From Siphonobacter sp. SORGH_AS_0500 (lineage in GTDB: Bacteria > Bacteroidota > Bacteroidia > Cytophagales > Spirosomataceae): DNA of 64,000 nucleotides. Of this stretch, positions 1 to 8,679 are shown piece after piece. Positions within the stretch are counted from its first letter, which is position 1. Every line of letters starts with the position of its first letter. The position numbers and the translations under genes were made by a program. Below the pieces are notes generated by a model. It saw only the letters and a list, made by a program, of their open reading frames with translations. It did no database searches and had not been told where the DNA came from. The DNA lies in contig NZ_NHPP01000002.1 of NCBI RefSeq assembly GCF_002838835.1, positions 327,726-391,725 on the forward strand. The letters are read 5' to 3'.

Positions 1-535
1 CTAGTGGAATCAGGTCTTCAATGTTACGGCCTTCCATGACCACGGCGTTGACTTTTACTTCAAAGCCCGCTTCCAGTAACTCGTATAGGCAGGCTTCTAC
101 TTTGGTAAATTCATCCCGACGAGTAATGTCATAAAATCGCTGCCGATCCAGCGAATCCAGGCTGAGGTTAATCGTTTTAATGCCTATTTTTTTTAAGTCT
201 GGAATGTATTTTTGAGTGAGAACACCATTGGTAGTAATGGCGATTTCCTCAATACCTTCGATGTCGGATAACTGATAGAGAAACTTCGTTAGATCGTGCC
301 GAACGAAAGGTTCACCACCCGTAATACGAACTTTCCGAACGCCCAAGCCTGCCAGCACGGTTGAAATGCGTAACATTTCTTCGTAACTCAGCAGTTGTTT
401 TTTGGGCAGATAGGGGATACCCTCTTCGGGCATGCAGTAGAAGCAGCGAAGATTGCAACGATCGGTAACCGCCAGTCGTAAATACTGGATGGGCCGCCCG
501 TGGTTGTCATAAATGAGAGGGTGAGTTGTTGACAT
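1..535 (-). CDS. moaA: GTP 3',8-cyclase MoaA, N-terminal part (runs off the left edge)
   Basis: Radical SAM enzyme that starts molybdopterin synthesis by converting GTP to 3',8-cyclo-GTP. Translating the minus strand from the ATG at 535 gives about 178 codons with no stop before the edge. The radical-SAM cluster motif CNLRCFYC lies near residues 26-33, followed by ITGGEPFVR, the usual SAM-contact GGEP. The C-terminal half with the second Fe-S cluster is outside the window. The gene is divergent from moaD, with a 60-bp gap that must hold both promoters. The family assignment is firm; the length is unknown. Confidence 0.93.
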   Translation of the reverse strand, partial: MSTTHPLIYDNHGRPIQYLRLAVTDRCNLRCFYCMPEEGIPYLPKKQLLSYEEMLRISTVLAGLGVRKVRITGGEPFVRHDLTKFLYQLSDIEGIEEIAITTNGVLTQKYIPDLKKIGIKTINLSLDSLDRQRFYDITRRDEFTKVEACLYELLEAGFEVKVNAVVMEGRNIEDLIPL

Positions 536-595
536 CTTATACAAATAAACGAAAAAAAGCCTCGCTTGTTCCCGAAGCTTTATCAACTTTGAAAT

Positions 596-838
596 ATGGA
601 ATTGACAATACATTTATACGGCATTACCCGTGATATTATGGGAAGCTCAAAAAAAAGCGTCCAGCTTCCCGAAGGTGCCCGCGTGCAGGATTTATTAGAA
701 TTGATTCGCCGGGACTATCCCTCACTGGCTGAACTGAAATCCTTGCTAGTAGCGGTAAACGAAGATTATGCTGAAACGGATGTAGTACTGACCGAACGCG
801 ATGAAATTGCTCTGATTCCCCCCGTGAGTGGAGGATAG
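596..838 (+). CDS. moaD: Molybdopterin synthase sulfur carrier subunit MoaD
   Basis: Small ubiquitin-like protein that carries the thiocarboxylate sulfur used by MoaE to make molybdopterin. It has 80 residues, the normal size, and ends in PPVSGG with the obligatory C-terminal Gly-Gly. The beta-grasp pattern (IHLYGITRDIMG, then VAVNEDYA, then LIPPVSGG) is clear. It starts 60 bp from the divergent moaA and is followed about 108 bp later by moaE, so moaD and moaE are probably co-transcribed. Confidence 0.93.
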   Translation: MELTIHLYGITRDIMGSSKKSVQLPEGARVQDLLELIRRDYPSLAELKSLLVAVNEDYAETDVVLTERDEIALIPPVSGG

Positions 839-860
839 CCTTTGGGGTTTAAAGTTTTGA

Positions 861-914
861 GATCAGTGTTAGACGGATCATCCTTTGGGCTTACCTCTAA
901 TTTCGACACTGATC
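861..914 (+). repeat. Inverted repeat between moaD and moaE
   Basis: A 9-bp perfect inverted repeat, GATCAGTGT at 861-869 and ACACTGATC at 906-914, with a 36-nt loop. It lies in the moaD-moaE gap and has no T-run, so it does not look like a terminator. The sequence after it (CAACCAACAACG) resembles low-complexity words found in other gaps of this window. Confidence 0.4.
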
Positions 915-946
915 GCTAGCAACCAACAACGATTAATAGCAATAAA

Positions 947-1357
947 ATGATAGAAATAACCGATCAGCCTATTGAGGTTCAGAGCTGTATTGACGCGGTT
1001 CAATCCGAGCGGGCCGGGGCCGTTGATGTTTTCATTGGCACCGTTCGGAATCATAATAAAAACAAAGAAGTCGTTCGACTGGAGTTTGAGGCTTTCGATA
1101 CGATGGCGGTGAAGAAAATGAAGGAACTGGCAGATGAGGCGTCCCGCCGCTGGCCAGTAGAAAAAATTGCTATTGTTCACCGCAAAGGCGTTTTGGAAAT
1201 CGGAGCCATTGCGGTGGTAATTGCCGTAGCCACCCCACACCGTAAAGATGCTTTCGATGCCTGCCGTTGGGTGATTGATACTTTGAAAGAAGTAGTACCG
1301 ATCTGGAAAAAAGAGATTTATGAAAATGGAGAAGAATGGCTGGAGGCCCACCCATAG
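947..1357 (+). CDS. moaE: Molybdopterin synthase catalytic subunit MoaE
   Basis: Large subunit of molybdopterin synthase; it inserts two sulfurs from MoaD thiocarboxylate into precursor Z (cyclic pyranopterin monophosphate). At 136 residues it is slightly shorter than the E. coli protein. Family landmarks are FIGTVRNHN near residues 30-38, the FEAFD segment, IVHRKGVLEIG, the AVATPHRKDAF stretch, and the active-site region PIWKKEIYENGEEW near the C-terminus with its paired lysines. A strong hairpin terminator follows. Confidence 0.94.
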   Translation: MIEITDQPIEVQSCIDAVQSERAGAVDVFIGTVRNHNKNKEVVRLEFEAFDTMAVKKMKELADEASRRWPVEKIAIVHRKGVLEIGAIAVVIAVATPHRKDAFDACRWVIDTLKEVVPIWKKEIYENGEEWLEAHP

Positions 1358-1399
1358 TTTAGTTGTTGGTCAATAGGTATTGGCTTTAGGACCATCGGA

Positions 1400-1425
1400 G
1401 ACCGCTCAGCGAGCGGTCTTTTTTT
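1400..1425 (+). terminator. Rho-independent terminator after moaE
   Basis: A 7-bp GC-rich stem (GACCGCT at 1400-1406 pairing with AGCGGTC at 1412-1418), a 5-nt loop, then seven T residues at 1419-1425. It separates the molybdopterin genes from the haem-uptake locus. Confidence 0.85.
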
Positions 1426-1458
1426 GTTACCAGTAATCTTAAATTTTTTAGGAAACTC

Positions 1459-1487
1459 TTGTCAGTTCCAAATCATTTTTACCTTTG
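1459..1487 (+). promoter_or_regulatory. Bacteroidota-type promoter upstream of the HmuR-like receptor
   Basis: TTG at 1459-1461 and TACCTTTG at 1480-1487, separated by 18 nt, match the known Bacteroidota promoter pattern (TTG at -33 and TAnnTTTG at -7). Transcription would start near 1494, inside the palindrome at 1495-1509. Confidence 0.6.
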
Positions 1488-1494
1488 TATGAAA

Positions 1495-1509
1495 TTAGAT
1501 TAAATCTAA
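1495..1509. promoter_or_regulatory. Palindromic operator candidate at the haem-uptake promoter
   Basis: TTAGATTAAATCTAA is a perfect 7+1+7 palindrome placed immediately downstream of the -7 element, where a bound repressor would block initiation. Metal-responsive DtxR/MntR-family operators in other bacteria are similar TTAG...CTAA palindromes, and a Fur-type site is another possibility. That the regulator senses a metal is inferred from position and from the genes it precedes. Confidence 0.5.
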
Positions 1510-1539
1510 ATAAATATAATTTGCTCAATTCGTACCTCC

Positions 1540-3798
1540 GTGGCTGTCCATTCAATCATTCGATATGTATTCTTCTTTAGCCTGACGATTGGTCACGTCT
1601 GGGCTCAAACGGGCCGTGTGTTAGGTAAAGTAACCGACGAAAAAGGGGAGGCGGTTGAGGCGGCTTCCCTCGTTGTGAAAGGCACTGCATACGGTGTCAT
1701 TTCTGATGAGCAGGGGCGTTATCTTTTCAAAGACTTAAAACCCGGGGCTTACAAAATCCGGGTGAGTCGGGTGGGGATGAGTAGTCTTGAATTGCCCGTG
1801 AAAGTTGAAGGAGGGCAAACCCAAACGCTGGATATTCAACTCAAAACCGAGTATACAAATTTTCAGGAAGTGGTTGTAACGGGCCAATTTGAGCCTCAGT
1901 CACTCAAGCAATCCGTTTTTCAGGTACGAACCATCGATCTGGAACGAATTCAGGCCCGGGCGGCTACTTCGCTCGTGGGGGTTTTGAATACCGAGCTTGG
2001 TATTCGTTTCTCCAATGACATGGCTCTGGGCACGTCCGACATTCAGTTGATGGGGATGACGGGTCGTAACGTCAAAATTCTGTTGGATGGCGTACCCATG
2101 CTTGACCGGGGTGACACCCGCGAAAGCCTCAATCAGATTGATATTAATACCATTGCTCGCATCGAAATCGTAGAAGGTCCCATGTCGGTATCGTATGGTT
2201 CAGATGCACTGGCGGGAGTTATTAATATTATTACCAAAAAACCGGGAGCTGAGAAATTATCTGTGATGGCTCGGGTGCAGGAAGAAAGTGTGGGGAAAGA
2301 ATACGAGTTAGGCCGGGGCCAAGGTTCGCATTTAAATAGCTTTGGGGTAACGTGGCAACGAAAAGGCTGGTTTGCGTCCGTAGGCGGAAGCCGCAATGAT
2401 TTTGGTGGCTGGCAGGGATATTCTCAAACCCGCACGCCCGATTGGCAGGCTAAAAATCAGTGGTTAGGGAATGGAACCCTCGGCTACCGGAACGATAACT
2501 TCAGCATTCGCTATCGGCTGGATGGGTTACAGGAAAACATCAAGGCTTTGGGAGCAGCGAATGCTAACACAAATGTCGCTCGTGACCAGAACTTCATTAC
2601 CAAACGCCTCATGCATCAGGGGCAAGCCGAATGGAAGGCTAACGACCGTTTGAGTTTGAATGCCATAGCCGCCTATACGGATTACAGCCGCCGTACCCAA
2701 ACGACTCAAATTGATTTAAACACAGGTCGCCGGACGCTTTCGCTTGGGGAAGGGGAACAGGACGTAGCCAGTTTCGATAACTTCATGTTCCGGGCTACGG
2801 CTCAATATCGGCTGAATAATCAGTGGTCGTTTCAGCCGGGCGTAGAGTTGAATCGTGATCAGTCCGCTGGAGCCCGAATTTCAGCGAATGATGGAATAAC
2901 CGATCTGGCTTTTTACGTTTCTTCGGAATGGAAACCCGTGGAAGCAATAGTCATTCGACCCGGGTTACGCTTCATTCATAACTCCGTGTATCAGGCTCCG
3001 CCCGTCATTCCTTCCATTAATACCAAGTTTGCCCTCACGAAAAAACTGGACTTTCGGGCTTCGTACGCACGTGGCTTTCGGTCGCCAGCTTTGCGGGAAT
3101 TGTACTTCAATTTTTTTGATGCCAGCCATTCCATTCAGGGTAATCCCAATTTGAAAGCAGAATACTCGAACAGCTTTAATGGATCATTTTCCTGGGAAAT
3201 GCTGCGTAGCAAAGCGGGTTATCTAAATCTGGTTCCGGGATTTTTCTATAACGATTTCCATAATCTGATTTCCTACGGTAATGATCCGGTTGATCCTCGC
3301 ATCATGCGTACGGTTAATATCGACCGTTTCAAAACTGCTGGAGGAACCCTGAATACGGTATTGCAATGGAAAGATCTGCAAGGCTCTGTGGGTTACTCTT
3401 ACATCGGTCGTTTCAATCAGCTTTCGACAGATGCCCGCATTCCCGAATTCAACTGGGCTTCTGAAATTAATGCAAACCTGATTTACACGGTCAAAAGCAT
3501 TCATACCAAACTTAATCTCTTCTATAAATACACCGGAAAACGTACCAGTTACCAGACGGCCGCCGATCTCAGTGTGAAACTGGCCGAAACGGCTGCTTTT
3601 CACTGGATGGATTTCTCCATCAGTAAGCCTTTGTTCCGCGTATTGACTCTTAATGCCGGGGTGAAAAATATCCTCGATGTAACCCGACTCAATAATACCG
3701 CTACTGATTCTGGTAGTGCTCACAGCAGTAGCGGTCCGATACCTCAGAGTTATGGACGTTCGTACTTCTTAGGCTTGACCTTTAACTGGAGCAACTAA
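1540..3798 (+). CDS. TonB-dependent outer-membrane receptor, HmuR-like (probable haem receptor)
   Basis: Outer-membrane beta-barrel of 752 residues. Order: signal peptide ending near VWAQ (residues 1-23), a carboxypeptidase-regulatory-like fold (about 26-105), a TonB-box-like EVVVTG (about 110-115), a plug domain with DGVPMLDRG and VEGPMSVSYGSDALAGVINIITKK (about 120-235, read as separate motifs), then the barrel with SYARGFRSPALRELYFNF. The start is GTG at 1540; no in-frame ATG gives a complete signal peptide. The next gene, 53 bp downstream, encodes an HmuY-like haem-binding lipoprotein, as in hmuRY loci. The haem substrate is inferred from that neighbour, since the receptor sequence alone would also fit a siderophore or cobalamin receptor. 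Confidence 0.85.
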   Translation: MAVHSIIRYVFFFSLTIGHVWAQTGRVLGKVTDEKGEAVEAASLVVKGTAYGVISDEQGRYLFKDLKPGAYKIRVSRVGMSSLELPVKVEGGQTQTLDIQLKTEYTNFQEVVVTGQFEPQSLKQSVFQVRTIDLERIQARAATSLVGVLNTELGIRFSNDMALGTSDIQLMGMTGRNVKILLDGVPMLDRGDTRESLNQIDINTIARIEIVEGPMSVSYGSDALAGVINIITKKPGAEKLSVMARVQEESVGKEYELGRGQGSHLNSFGVTWQRKGWFASVGGSRNDFGGWQGYSQTRTPDWQAKNQWLGNGTLGYRNDNFSIRYRLDGLQENIKALGAANANTNVARDQNFITKRLMHQGQAEWKANDRLSLNAIAAYTDYSRRTQTTQIDLNTGRRTLSLGEGEQDVASFDNFMFRATAQYRLNNQWSFQPGVELNRDQSAGARISANDGITDLAFYVSSEWKPVEAIVIRPGLRFIHNSVYQAPPVIPSINTKFALTKKLDFRASYARGFRSPALRELYFNFFDASHSIQGNPNLKAEYSNSFNGSFSWEMLRSKAGYLNLVPGFFYNDFHNLISYGNDPVDPRIMRTVNIDRFKTAGGTLNTVLQWKDLQGSVGYSYIGRFNQLSTDARIPEFNWASEINANLIYTVKSIHTKLNLFYKYTGKRTSYQTAADLSVKLAETAAFHWMDFSISKPLFRVLTLNAGVKNILDVTRLNNTATDSGSAHSSSGPIPQSYGRSYFLGLTFNWSN

Positions 3799-3850
3799 CG
3801 CCTCATCAAAAGCTAGTGACCACATCAAAATTCCTCCTATTTAAAACCCA

Positions 3851-5251
3851 ATGAAGCTCATGAAGAAGCAGTTTTTATCTCTATTATTCGTCGTAAGCAT
3901 GGCAGCATTGGTTCCGGCCTGTAAAACCGACGAACCTCCGCTGCCCGATAACACCGTTCAGTTTGAATCGGCTGAAAAAGGTTTTTCTTCAGATTCTTCT
4001 TCCGTTACGGTTCATTTAAATCTGGATCGTGCCGTAACGGCGGCTACCAATGTAGTGGTGGACCTAACCCCAACGGGTGTTGCCTATGGCACGCATTTTA
4101 CGACGGCCCCGGCAGCAACCAATAACTCGATTACCGTAACGGTTCCAGCGAACAGTAAAACAGCTTCGATCAAGGTTACGAAAGTGGCGAACATTTTCCT
4201 GACGGGTTCAGAAACGATTGATTTCACCATTAAATCGGCGAATAACTCGGTCATAAATGGTGCTACCGCTACGCAAAAACTGAAGTTCTCTTCCATCATT
4301 TCCAGCGGTTCAGCTCTGAAATTGAACGGTGGAGCAGGGGGAGCCAGTGCGGTTAACTCGGTATTCGTTGATTTTAGCTCGAATAGCCAGACGGCTGTAG
4401 CTCGCAATAGTTGGGATTTAGGGTTTTACAACGGAACGGACTTCCGCGTAATTCTCAATGCTACGACTGGAGCTACCGCGAAAGCACTAACCAAAACCGA
4501 TTTAACGCAGGTAACCGCCGCCGATACTACCGCTCTAGCCAGCGTATTAATTTTAGGAACGGGGCAGGGCACGTTTGATTTGGTAGATAACATCGACGGT
4601 GATCTGAGTAAAACGGTCATCAAAGCCGTGTCTGCTACGGATGCCGAAAATCCGGTATATATCGTGAACCCTGGTAACGCTGGAACGACGCAGAAACCCT
4701 GGTATAAAATTCGAGTGCTTCGCAAAGGAACAGGTTATACCGTGCAATATGCTCGTATCACAGAAACGACGTTCAAAACGCTGGATATTACCAAAGATTC
4801 AAACCTGAATTTTAGCTACATGTCTTTCGCACAGGCCAAAGCGGTTTCTGTAGAACCCACGAAAGCAAACTGGGATCTGGTTTGGGGCTTAACGACGTAT
4901 AAGGCTACCGAGACGATTCCTTATACCTACTCAGATTTCGTTCAGATTAACTACCTGGCGGGCGTAGAGGCAGCCGAAGTGCTGACCAGTACAGTTAGCT
5001 ACGATGCCTATGCAGAAGCTAATATTGCCAGCTCTTCTTTCAAGAAAGAACGTAACGTCATTGGTAGCAACTGGCGTACGTCAGCAGGGCCTGGAGGAGC
5101 GGCAGCGGGCGTAAAAACGGATCGTTTCTACGTAGTGAAAGACGCTTCGGGTAACGTTTACAAGCTGAAATTCGTGAATTATACTTCAACGGACGGCGGC
5201 GAACGCGGTTACCCAAACATCGAATATAAATTGGTAAAGAAGGGAAGCTGA
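3851..5251 (+). CDS. HmuY-like haem-binding lipoprotein with an N-terminal Calx-beta-like domain
   Basis: Surface lipoprotein of 466 residues. The signal peptide ends in the lipobox-like VPAC (Cys near residue 24). Residues about 35-145 look like a Calx-beta or immunoglobulin-like module (VTVHLNLDRAV, GSETIDFTI). The rest matches the HmuY family: NSWDLGFYNGTDFRVILN near 185-202, and a C-terminal RFYVVKDASGNVYKLKFV with an ERGYPNIEYKLV end (about 430-463). HmuY proteins take haem from host or environmental haemoproteins and pass it to a TonB receptor. Here the partner receptor is directly upstream. HmuY of Porphyromonas is about 220 residues, so this is a longer version with an extra domain. 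Confidence 0.8.
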   Translation: MKLMKKQFLSLLFVVSMAALVPACKTDEPPLPDNTVQFESAEKGFSSDSSSVTVHLNLDRAVTAATNVVVDLTPTGVAYGTHFTTAPAATNNSITVTVPANSKTASIKVTKVANIFLTGSETIDFTIKSANNSVINGATATQKLKFSSIISSGSALKLNGGAGGASAVNSVFVDFSSNSQTAVARNSWDLGFYNGTDFRVILNATTGATAKALTKTDLTQVTAADTTALASVLILGTGQGTFDLVDNIDGDLSKTVIKAVSATDAENPVYIVNPGNAGTTQKPWYKIRVLRKGTGYTVQYARITETTFKTLDITKDSNLNFSYMSFAQAKAVSVEPTKANWDLVWGLTTYKATETIPYTYSDFVQINYLAGVEAAEVLTSTVSYDAYAEANIASSSFKKERNVIGSNWRTSAGPGGAAAGVKTDRFYVVKDASGNVYKLKFVNYTSTDGGERGYPNIEYKLVKKGS

Positions 5252-5271
5252 GTGTCTTTTCAGTATGATTA

Positions 5272-5321
5272 ATAAAACAAAAGTCCACTGCATAGGAAGG
5301 TGCAGTGGACTTTTGTTTTAT
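5272..5321. terminator. Bidirectional terminator, perfect 21-bp stem
   Basis: Arms 5272-5292 and 5301-5321 are perfectly complementary over 21 bp around an 8-nt loop. The core is GTCCACTGCA, flanked by A-rich and T-rich outer arms, so a U-tract forms on either strand. It serves the HmuY gene on plus and the EEP gene on minus, which converge here. Confidence 0.9.
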
Positions 5322-5332
5322 GAAATCTACTA

Positions 5333-6466
5333 TCAATAGGCATATTCTACTTCAACCGGGAAGTGATCGGAGCCTTTAATATCTCGGCGAACCTTGTGGC
5401 TCAAGACTTTAAAGTGATTGCTATGAAACTGATTATCGATTCGAATAAACCAGGGGCTACGATTAAGGGTAAAGCCAAATCCGCGGCCAGCCTCTTCAAA
5501 ACTGTTTTTCAGGTAACGACGGGTTTTTCCGTAGGCAATTCCCGTAGGTACTTCGTTGTAATCTCCACAAAGAATAACGGGATAAGGACTGTTTTTAACT
5601 ATTTTAAGGACTTCTTCAATCTCAGAATTATGAGCAATGAATCCCTCTTTAAGCTTATGTAGAATGGACCTGGTTTCTGCTTTGGCGACCTTGGAATTTT
5701 TGGCCCGAGCTACATTTCCTACCCGAACGCCCATCGAGTAGAGATGAATACTAATAACCCGAATGGTATCCGAATCTTTTTTAATGTCCGCCATAACGAA
5801 TCCATTATGCCCGCCAGCATTCTCAAAAACGTGGTAACTCTGATTAACAATGGGATATTTTGAAAACAAAACGGGCCCTAAAAACCCCTGGTCGCTTTTC
5901 CGAAGATCGCCGCTATACCAATTCAATTCTTTAAAGATCACTTTATACCGATAACCCCTTGTCCGAAGCTGGTCGTTCAATTTAAATTCGTCAGGTAAAT
6001 ACGAATAATCCCAGCTATAGTATTCCTGCAAACATAAGATATCTGCATTTGAAGATTTAAGCCAGTTTAGCATGGAGTGTAAAGGGCGAATATCCTTATT
6101 CTCCATGTATTCACTGACTCCAAAGGCTGTGGTATTAAACGTAGAAACTCGTAGGGAATGAGAAAGATCCCCGGGCTGATGACTGGTGTGGAAACCAATG
6201 GTGCGAAGCCAGAAAGGCCAACCGGCCAGAAGGAAAATAAGGGGAATCCAGGCCTTTCGAACATTTCTGAAAAACCAGAAGACTGTCAGTAAAGCCAGCA
6301 TCATCATTACCCAGGGCAGAACTAATAATAAAAAGCCAGTGATCCAGTGCGTCCACCAGAGTGTATAACCCAGGGTGTACCCGATGATCAGGTAAAGACA
6401 GAGAGCATAGGTAATCAAAGAAAAAAGAGAGGTGAAAAATCCACCGGTATGATTTCGGGAAGTCAT
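5333..6466 (-). CDS. Membrane-anchored endonuclease/exonuclease/phosphatase (EEP) family protein
   Basis: 377 residues from the ATG at 6466; a TTG at 6487 would add seven residues. Three hydrophobic segments fill roughly residues 10-95 (LITYALCLYLIIGYTLGY; LLLVLPWVMMMLALLTVFW; LIFLLAGWPFWL). A complete EEP domain follows: STFN, the metal-binding LQEYY, ISIHLYS, CGDYNEVP and the catalytic GSDHFPVEV at the C-terminus. Hydrolysis of a phosphodiester in nucleic acid, lipid or sugar phosphate cannot be decided from sequence. It is a single gene with its own terminator, divergent from rimP. Confidence 0.85.
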   Translation of the reverse strand: MTSRNHTGGFFTSLFSLITYALCLYLIIGYTLGYTLWWTHWITGFLLLVLPWVMMMLALLTVFWFFRNVRKAWIPLIFLLAGWPFWLRTIGFHTSHQPGDLSHSLRVSTFNTTAFGVSEYMENKDIRPLHSMLNWLKSSNADILCLQEYYSWDYSYLPDEFKLNDQLRTRGYRYKVIFKELNWYSGDLRKSDQGFLGPVLFSKYPIVNQSYHVFENAGGHNGFVMADIKKDSDTIRVISIHLYSMGVRVGNVARAKNSKVAKAETRSILHKLKEGFIAHNSEIEEVLKIVKNSPYPVILCGDYNEVPTGIAYGKTRRYLKNSFEEAGRGFGFTLNRSPWFIRIDNQFHSNHFKVLSHKVRRDIKGSDHFPVEVEYAY

Positions 6467-6558
6467 GGAACTCTTTTTCAAATACAATGAAGGTTGTTTG
6501 GAGTGCGTGTAAAAATGGGCGATAAACTTAAAACTCTCGATAGAAAACGAATATAATA

Positions 6559-6589
6559 TTGCTTATGATAAGAAAAAAGTGTTAATTTG
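6559..6589 (+). promoter_or_regulatory. Candidate promoter for rimP-nusA-infB
   Basis: TTG at 6559-6561 and TTAATTTG at 6582-6589 (one mismatch to TAnnTTTG), spaced by 20 nt. Transcription would begin near 6596, leaving a leader of about 120 nt that opens with the hairpin at 6606-6636. Confidence 0.45.
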
Positions 6590-6605
6590 CATTAGATTTC
6601 AACGG

Positions 6606-6636
6606 AAAGAAGAGGGGCCTATCACTCCTCTTCTTT
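6606..6636 (+). promoter_or_regulatory. Leader hairpin ahead of rimP-nusA-infB
   Basis: AAAGAAGAGG (6606-6615) pairs perfectly with CCTCTTCTTT (6627-6636) around an 11-nt loop. It lies at the predicted 5' end of the mRNA, 83 bp before rimP. As NusA acts in termination, an attenuator controlling its own operon is plausible. The stem is followed by GTTTATA rather than a long T-run, so a 5' stabilising stem is equally likely. Confidence 0.5.
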
Positions 6637-6718
6637 GTTTATACGAGTTTTTCGTTGAAAATAACAGGTTTAGCCGAAGGGTAAACGTATCCTGAAAGCC
6701 GCCTACTGCTGATGTGGT

Positions 6719-7180
6719 ATGAATCTGAAAGAAAAAATTACAGAGCTGGCTGCGGCCTTATTACCAGACGAAAGTTATTATCTGGTAGATGTGCAGGTGA
6801 GTGAGTCTCGTATCAAGTCAAAAATAACCATTTTGGTAGATAGCGACGCAGGCATCAGCATTGATGAATGTGCCGCTTTGAGTCGTGAATTAGGGCATCA
6901 GATTGAGGAACTGAATTTAATTGAAAATGCTTATACATTAGAAGTATCCTCTCCTGGTGTTGATTTTCCACTGACCCAAACTCGCCAATACCAACGGAAT
7001 ATCGGCCGGAAACTTCGTGTTCAGTTCAAAGACGGAAGTGAGAAAATCGGCTTGCTGAATACTGTAAGTGATTCAGACATTTCGATTACCACGGATGGGA
7101 CCAAGAAAGAACCAGCCGTAACGCTCGTTATTCCGTATGTCGAGATAAAGAAAGCTCAAGTGCTGGTATCATTTAAATAA
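6719..7180 (+). CDS. rimP: Ribosome maturation factor RimP
   Basis: Required for late maturation of the 30S subunit. The 153-residue protein has the family pattern: an N-terminal alpha/beta half with VDSDAGISIDECAALSRELG (about 40-59), then VSSPGVDFPL (about 77-86), and a C-terminal SH3-like half with RKLRVQFKDG and VIPYVEIKKAQV. It is first in the conserved rimP-nusA-infB order, about 100 bp before nusA. Confidence 0.94.
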   Translation: MNLKEKITELAAALLPDESYYLVDVQVSESRIKSKITILVDSDAGISIDECAALSRELGHQIEELNLIENAYTLEVSSPGVDFPLTQTRQYQRNIGRKLRVQFKDGSEKIGLLNTVSDSDISITTDGTKKEPAVTLVIPYVEIKKAQVLVSFK

Positions 7181-7281
7181 TCCTTAAGTGGGCATTTCGC
7201 CAGCCGGGCAAGTCTAATGAAGTTAGGTAGGAATGAACCAAGGCTTCGTGACTGGAAACCAACAAAAACTATGACGAACCG

Positions 7282-8526
7282 ATGAACAGTGCAGAACTGA
7301 TCTCTTCCTTCGCCGATTTTGCGAGAGAGAAGAACATTGACCGTCCGACGATGATCAAAATTCTGGAAGATGTCTTCCGGACGATGATTCGTAAGAAATT
7401 CGGTACTGATGAGAACTTTGACGTAATCATTAACCCTGACAACGGCGATTTGGAAATGTTCCGGACGCGGGAAATCGTGGATGATGATTCTGAAGATATT
7501 TGGGATTACGATAAAATTCCACTGGCGGACGCCAAGAAAATCGAGAAGGATTTCGAGGTTGGCGAAGAGGTAGTGGAAGAAGTGAAGCTGGAAGACTTCG
7601 GTCGCCGGATCGTGCAGACGGCTCGTCAGACGCTGATTCAGAAAGTAAAGGATATGGAGAAGGAATTGCTCTATTATCGTTACAAAGATCAGGTAGGTGA
7701 ACTGTTAACGGTTGAGGTATACCAGGTGCTGGGTCGTGAGATTATTTGTCTGGACTCGCAGGGCAATGAATTAAGCTTACCCCGCGATCAGCAGATTCCC
7801 CGTGACCGCTTCAAGAAAGGTGATTCAACGAAAGCCGTTATTCACAAGGTGGAAATGAACAATGGTACACCTAAAATTTCGCTTTCACGGACTTCACCCG
7901 TTTTTCTGGAACGTTTGTTTGAGCAGGAGATTCCTGAAGTTACGGATGGCCTGATCATGGTTCGCAAAGTAGTACGCGAGCCCGGTGAACGTGCCAAAGT
8001 AGCCGTAGAATCGTACGATGATCGGATTGATCCCGTAGGTGCCTGCGTAGGTATGAAAGGTAGCCGGATTCACACGATTGTCCGGGAAATGAACAACGAA
8101 AATATTGACGTGATTAACTTCACAGATAATATTGAGTTATTGATTGCCCGTGCCCTGAGTCCTGCGAAAATCAGCCGCATGAGTATTAACAAGGACGACA
8201 AGCGGGTATCAGCCTGGTTGAAGCCCGATCAGATTTCACTGGCCATCGGAAAAGGCGGTCAGAACATTAAATTAGCAGGTAAATTAGTCGGAATGGAAAT
8301 CGACGTCTTCCGGGAAACCGAAGGGCCGGTAGATGACGATGACGTTGAACTCAATGAGTTCTCCGACGAAATCGAACAGTGGGTACTCGACGAACTACAC
8401 CGCGTCGGTCTGGATACAGCCAAGAGTGTTCTTGCTATGGGCAAGGAAGATCTGGTTCGCCGGACTGAATTGGAGGAAGAAACCGTAGATGACGTACTGG
8501 AGATCTTGAGTCAGGAATTCGATTAA
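7282..8526 (+). CDS. nusA: Transcription termination/antitermination factor NusA
   Basis: RNA-polymerase-bound elongation factor acting in pausing, termination and antitermination. In 414 residues: N-terminal RNAP-binding domain (1 to about 125), S1 domain (about 130-200, GELLTVEVYQVLGREI), KH1 (about 230-285, VGACVGMKGSRIHTIV), KH2 (about 300-350, LAIGKGGQNIKLAG), then a short acidic tail with one helix-hairpin-helix-like segment (VLAMGKEDLVRRTELEE). It is shorter than E. coli NusA because the duplicated C-terminal repeats are missing, which is usual outside Proteobacteria. Confidence 0.95.
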   Translation: MNSAELISSFADFAREKNIDRPTMIKILEDVFRTMIRKKFGTDENFDVIINPDNGDLEMFRTREIVDDDSEDIWDYDKIPLADAKKIEKDFEVGEEVVEEVKLEDFGRRIVQTARQTLIQKVKDMEKELLYYRYKDQVGELLTVEVYQVLGREIICLDSQGNELSLPRDQQIPRDRFKKGDSTKAVIHKVEMNNGTPKISLSRTSPVFLERLFEQEIPEVTDGLIMVRKVVREPGERAKVAVESYDDRIDPVGACVGMKGSRIHTIVREMNNENIDVINFTDNIELLIARALSPAKISRMSINKDDKRVSAWLKPDQISLAIGKGGQNIKLAGKLVGMEIDVFRETEGPVDDDDVELNEFSDEIEQWVLDELHRVGLDTAKSVLAMGKEDLVRRTELEEETVDDVLEILSQEFD

Positions 8527-8679
8527 TGCAAACGCAGGTTTATTAGGTTACGAACCAGGGGATATGTGCGTAACCCAAGAACAAAGACCGTTATGCATCA
8601 TATCTAATTCTACAAACACCCTAAACTCGTACATTATAAACCACTCGTTTTGACGAATTCAGACAGTAAAGCATCCAAC

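Noticed and set aside
861..914. Molybdenum-cofactor riboswitch between moaD and moaE
   Set aside because: Only a 9-bp stem with a 36-nt loop is present; none of the conserved Moco-RNA structure can be seen.
878..1355. Antisense frames opposite moaE
   Set aside because: moaE is unmistakable on the plus strand; the antisense translations lack any family feature.
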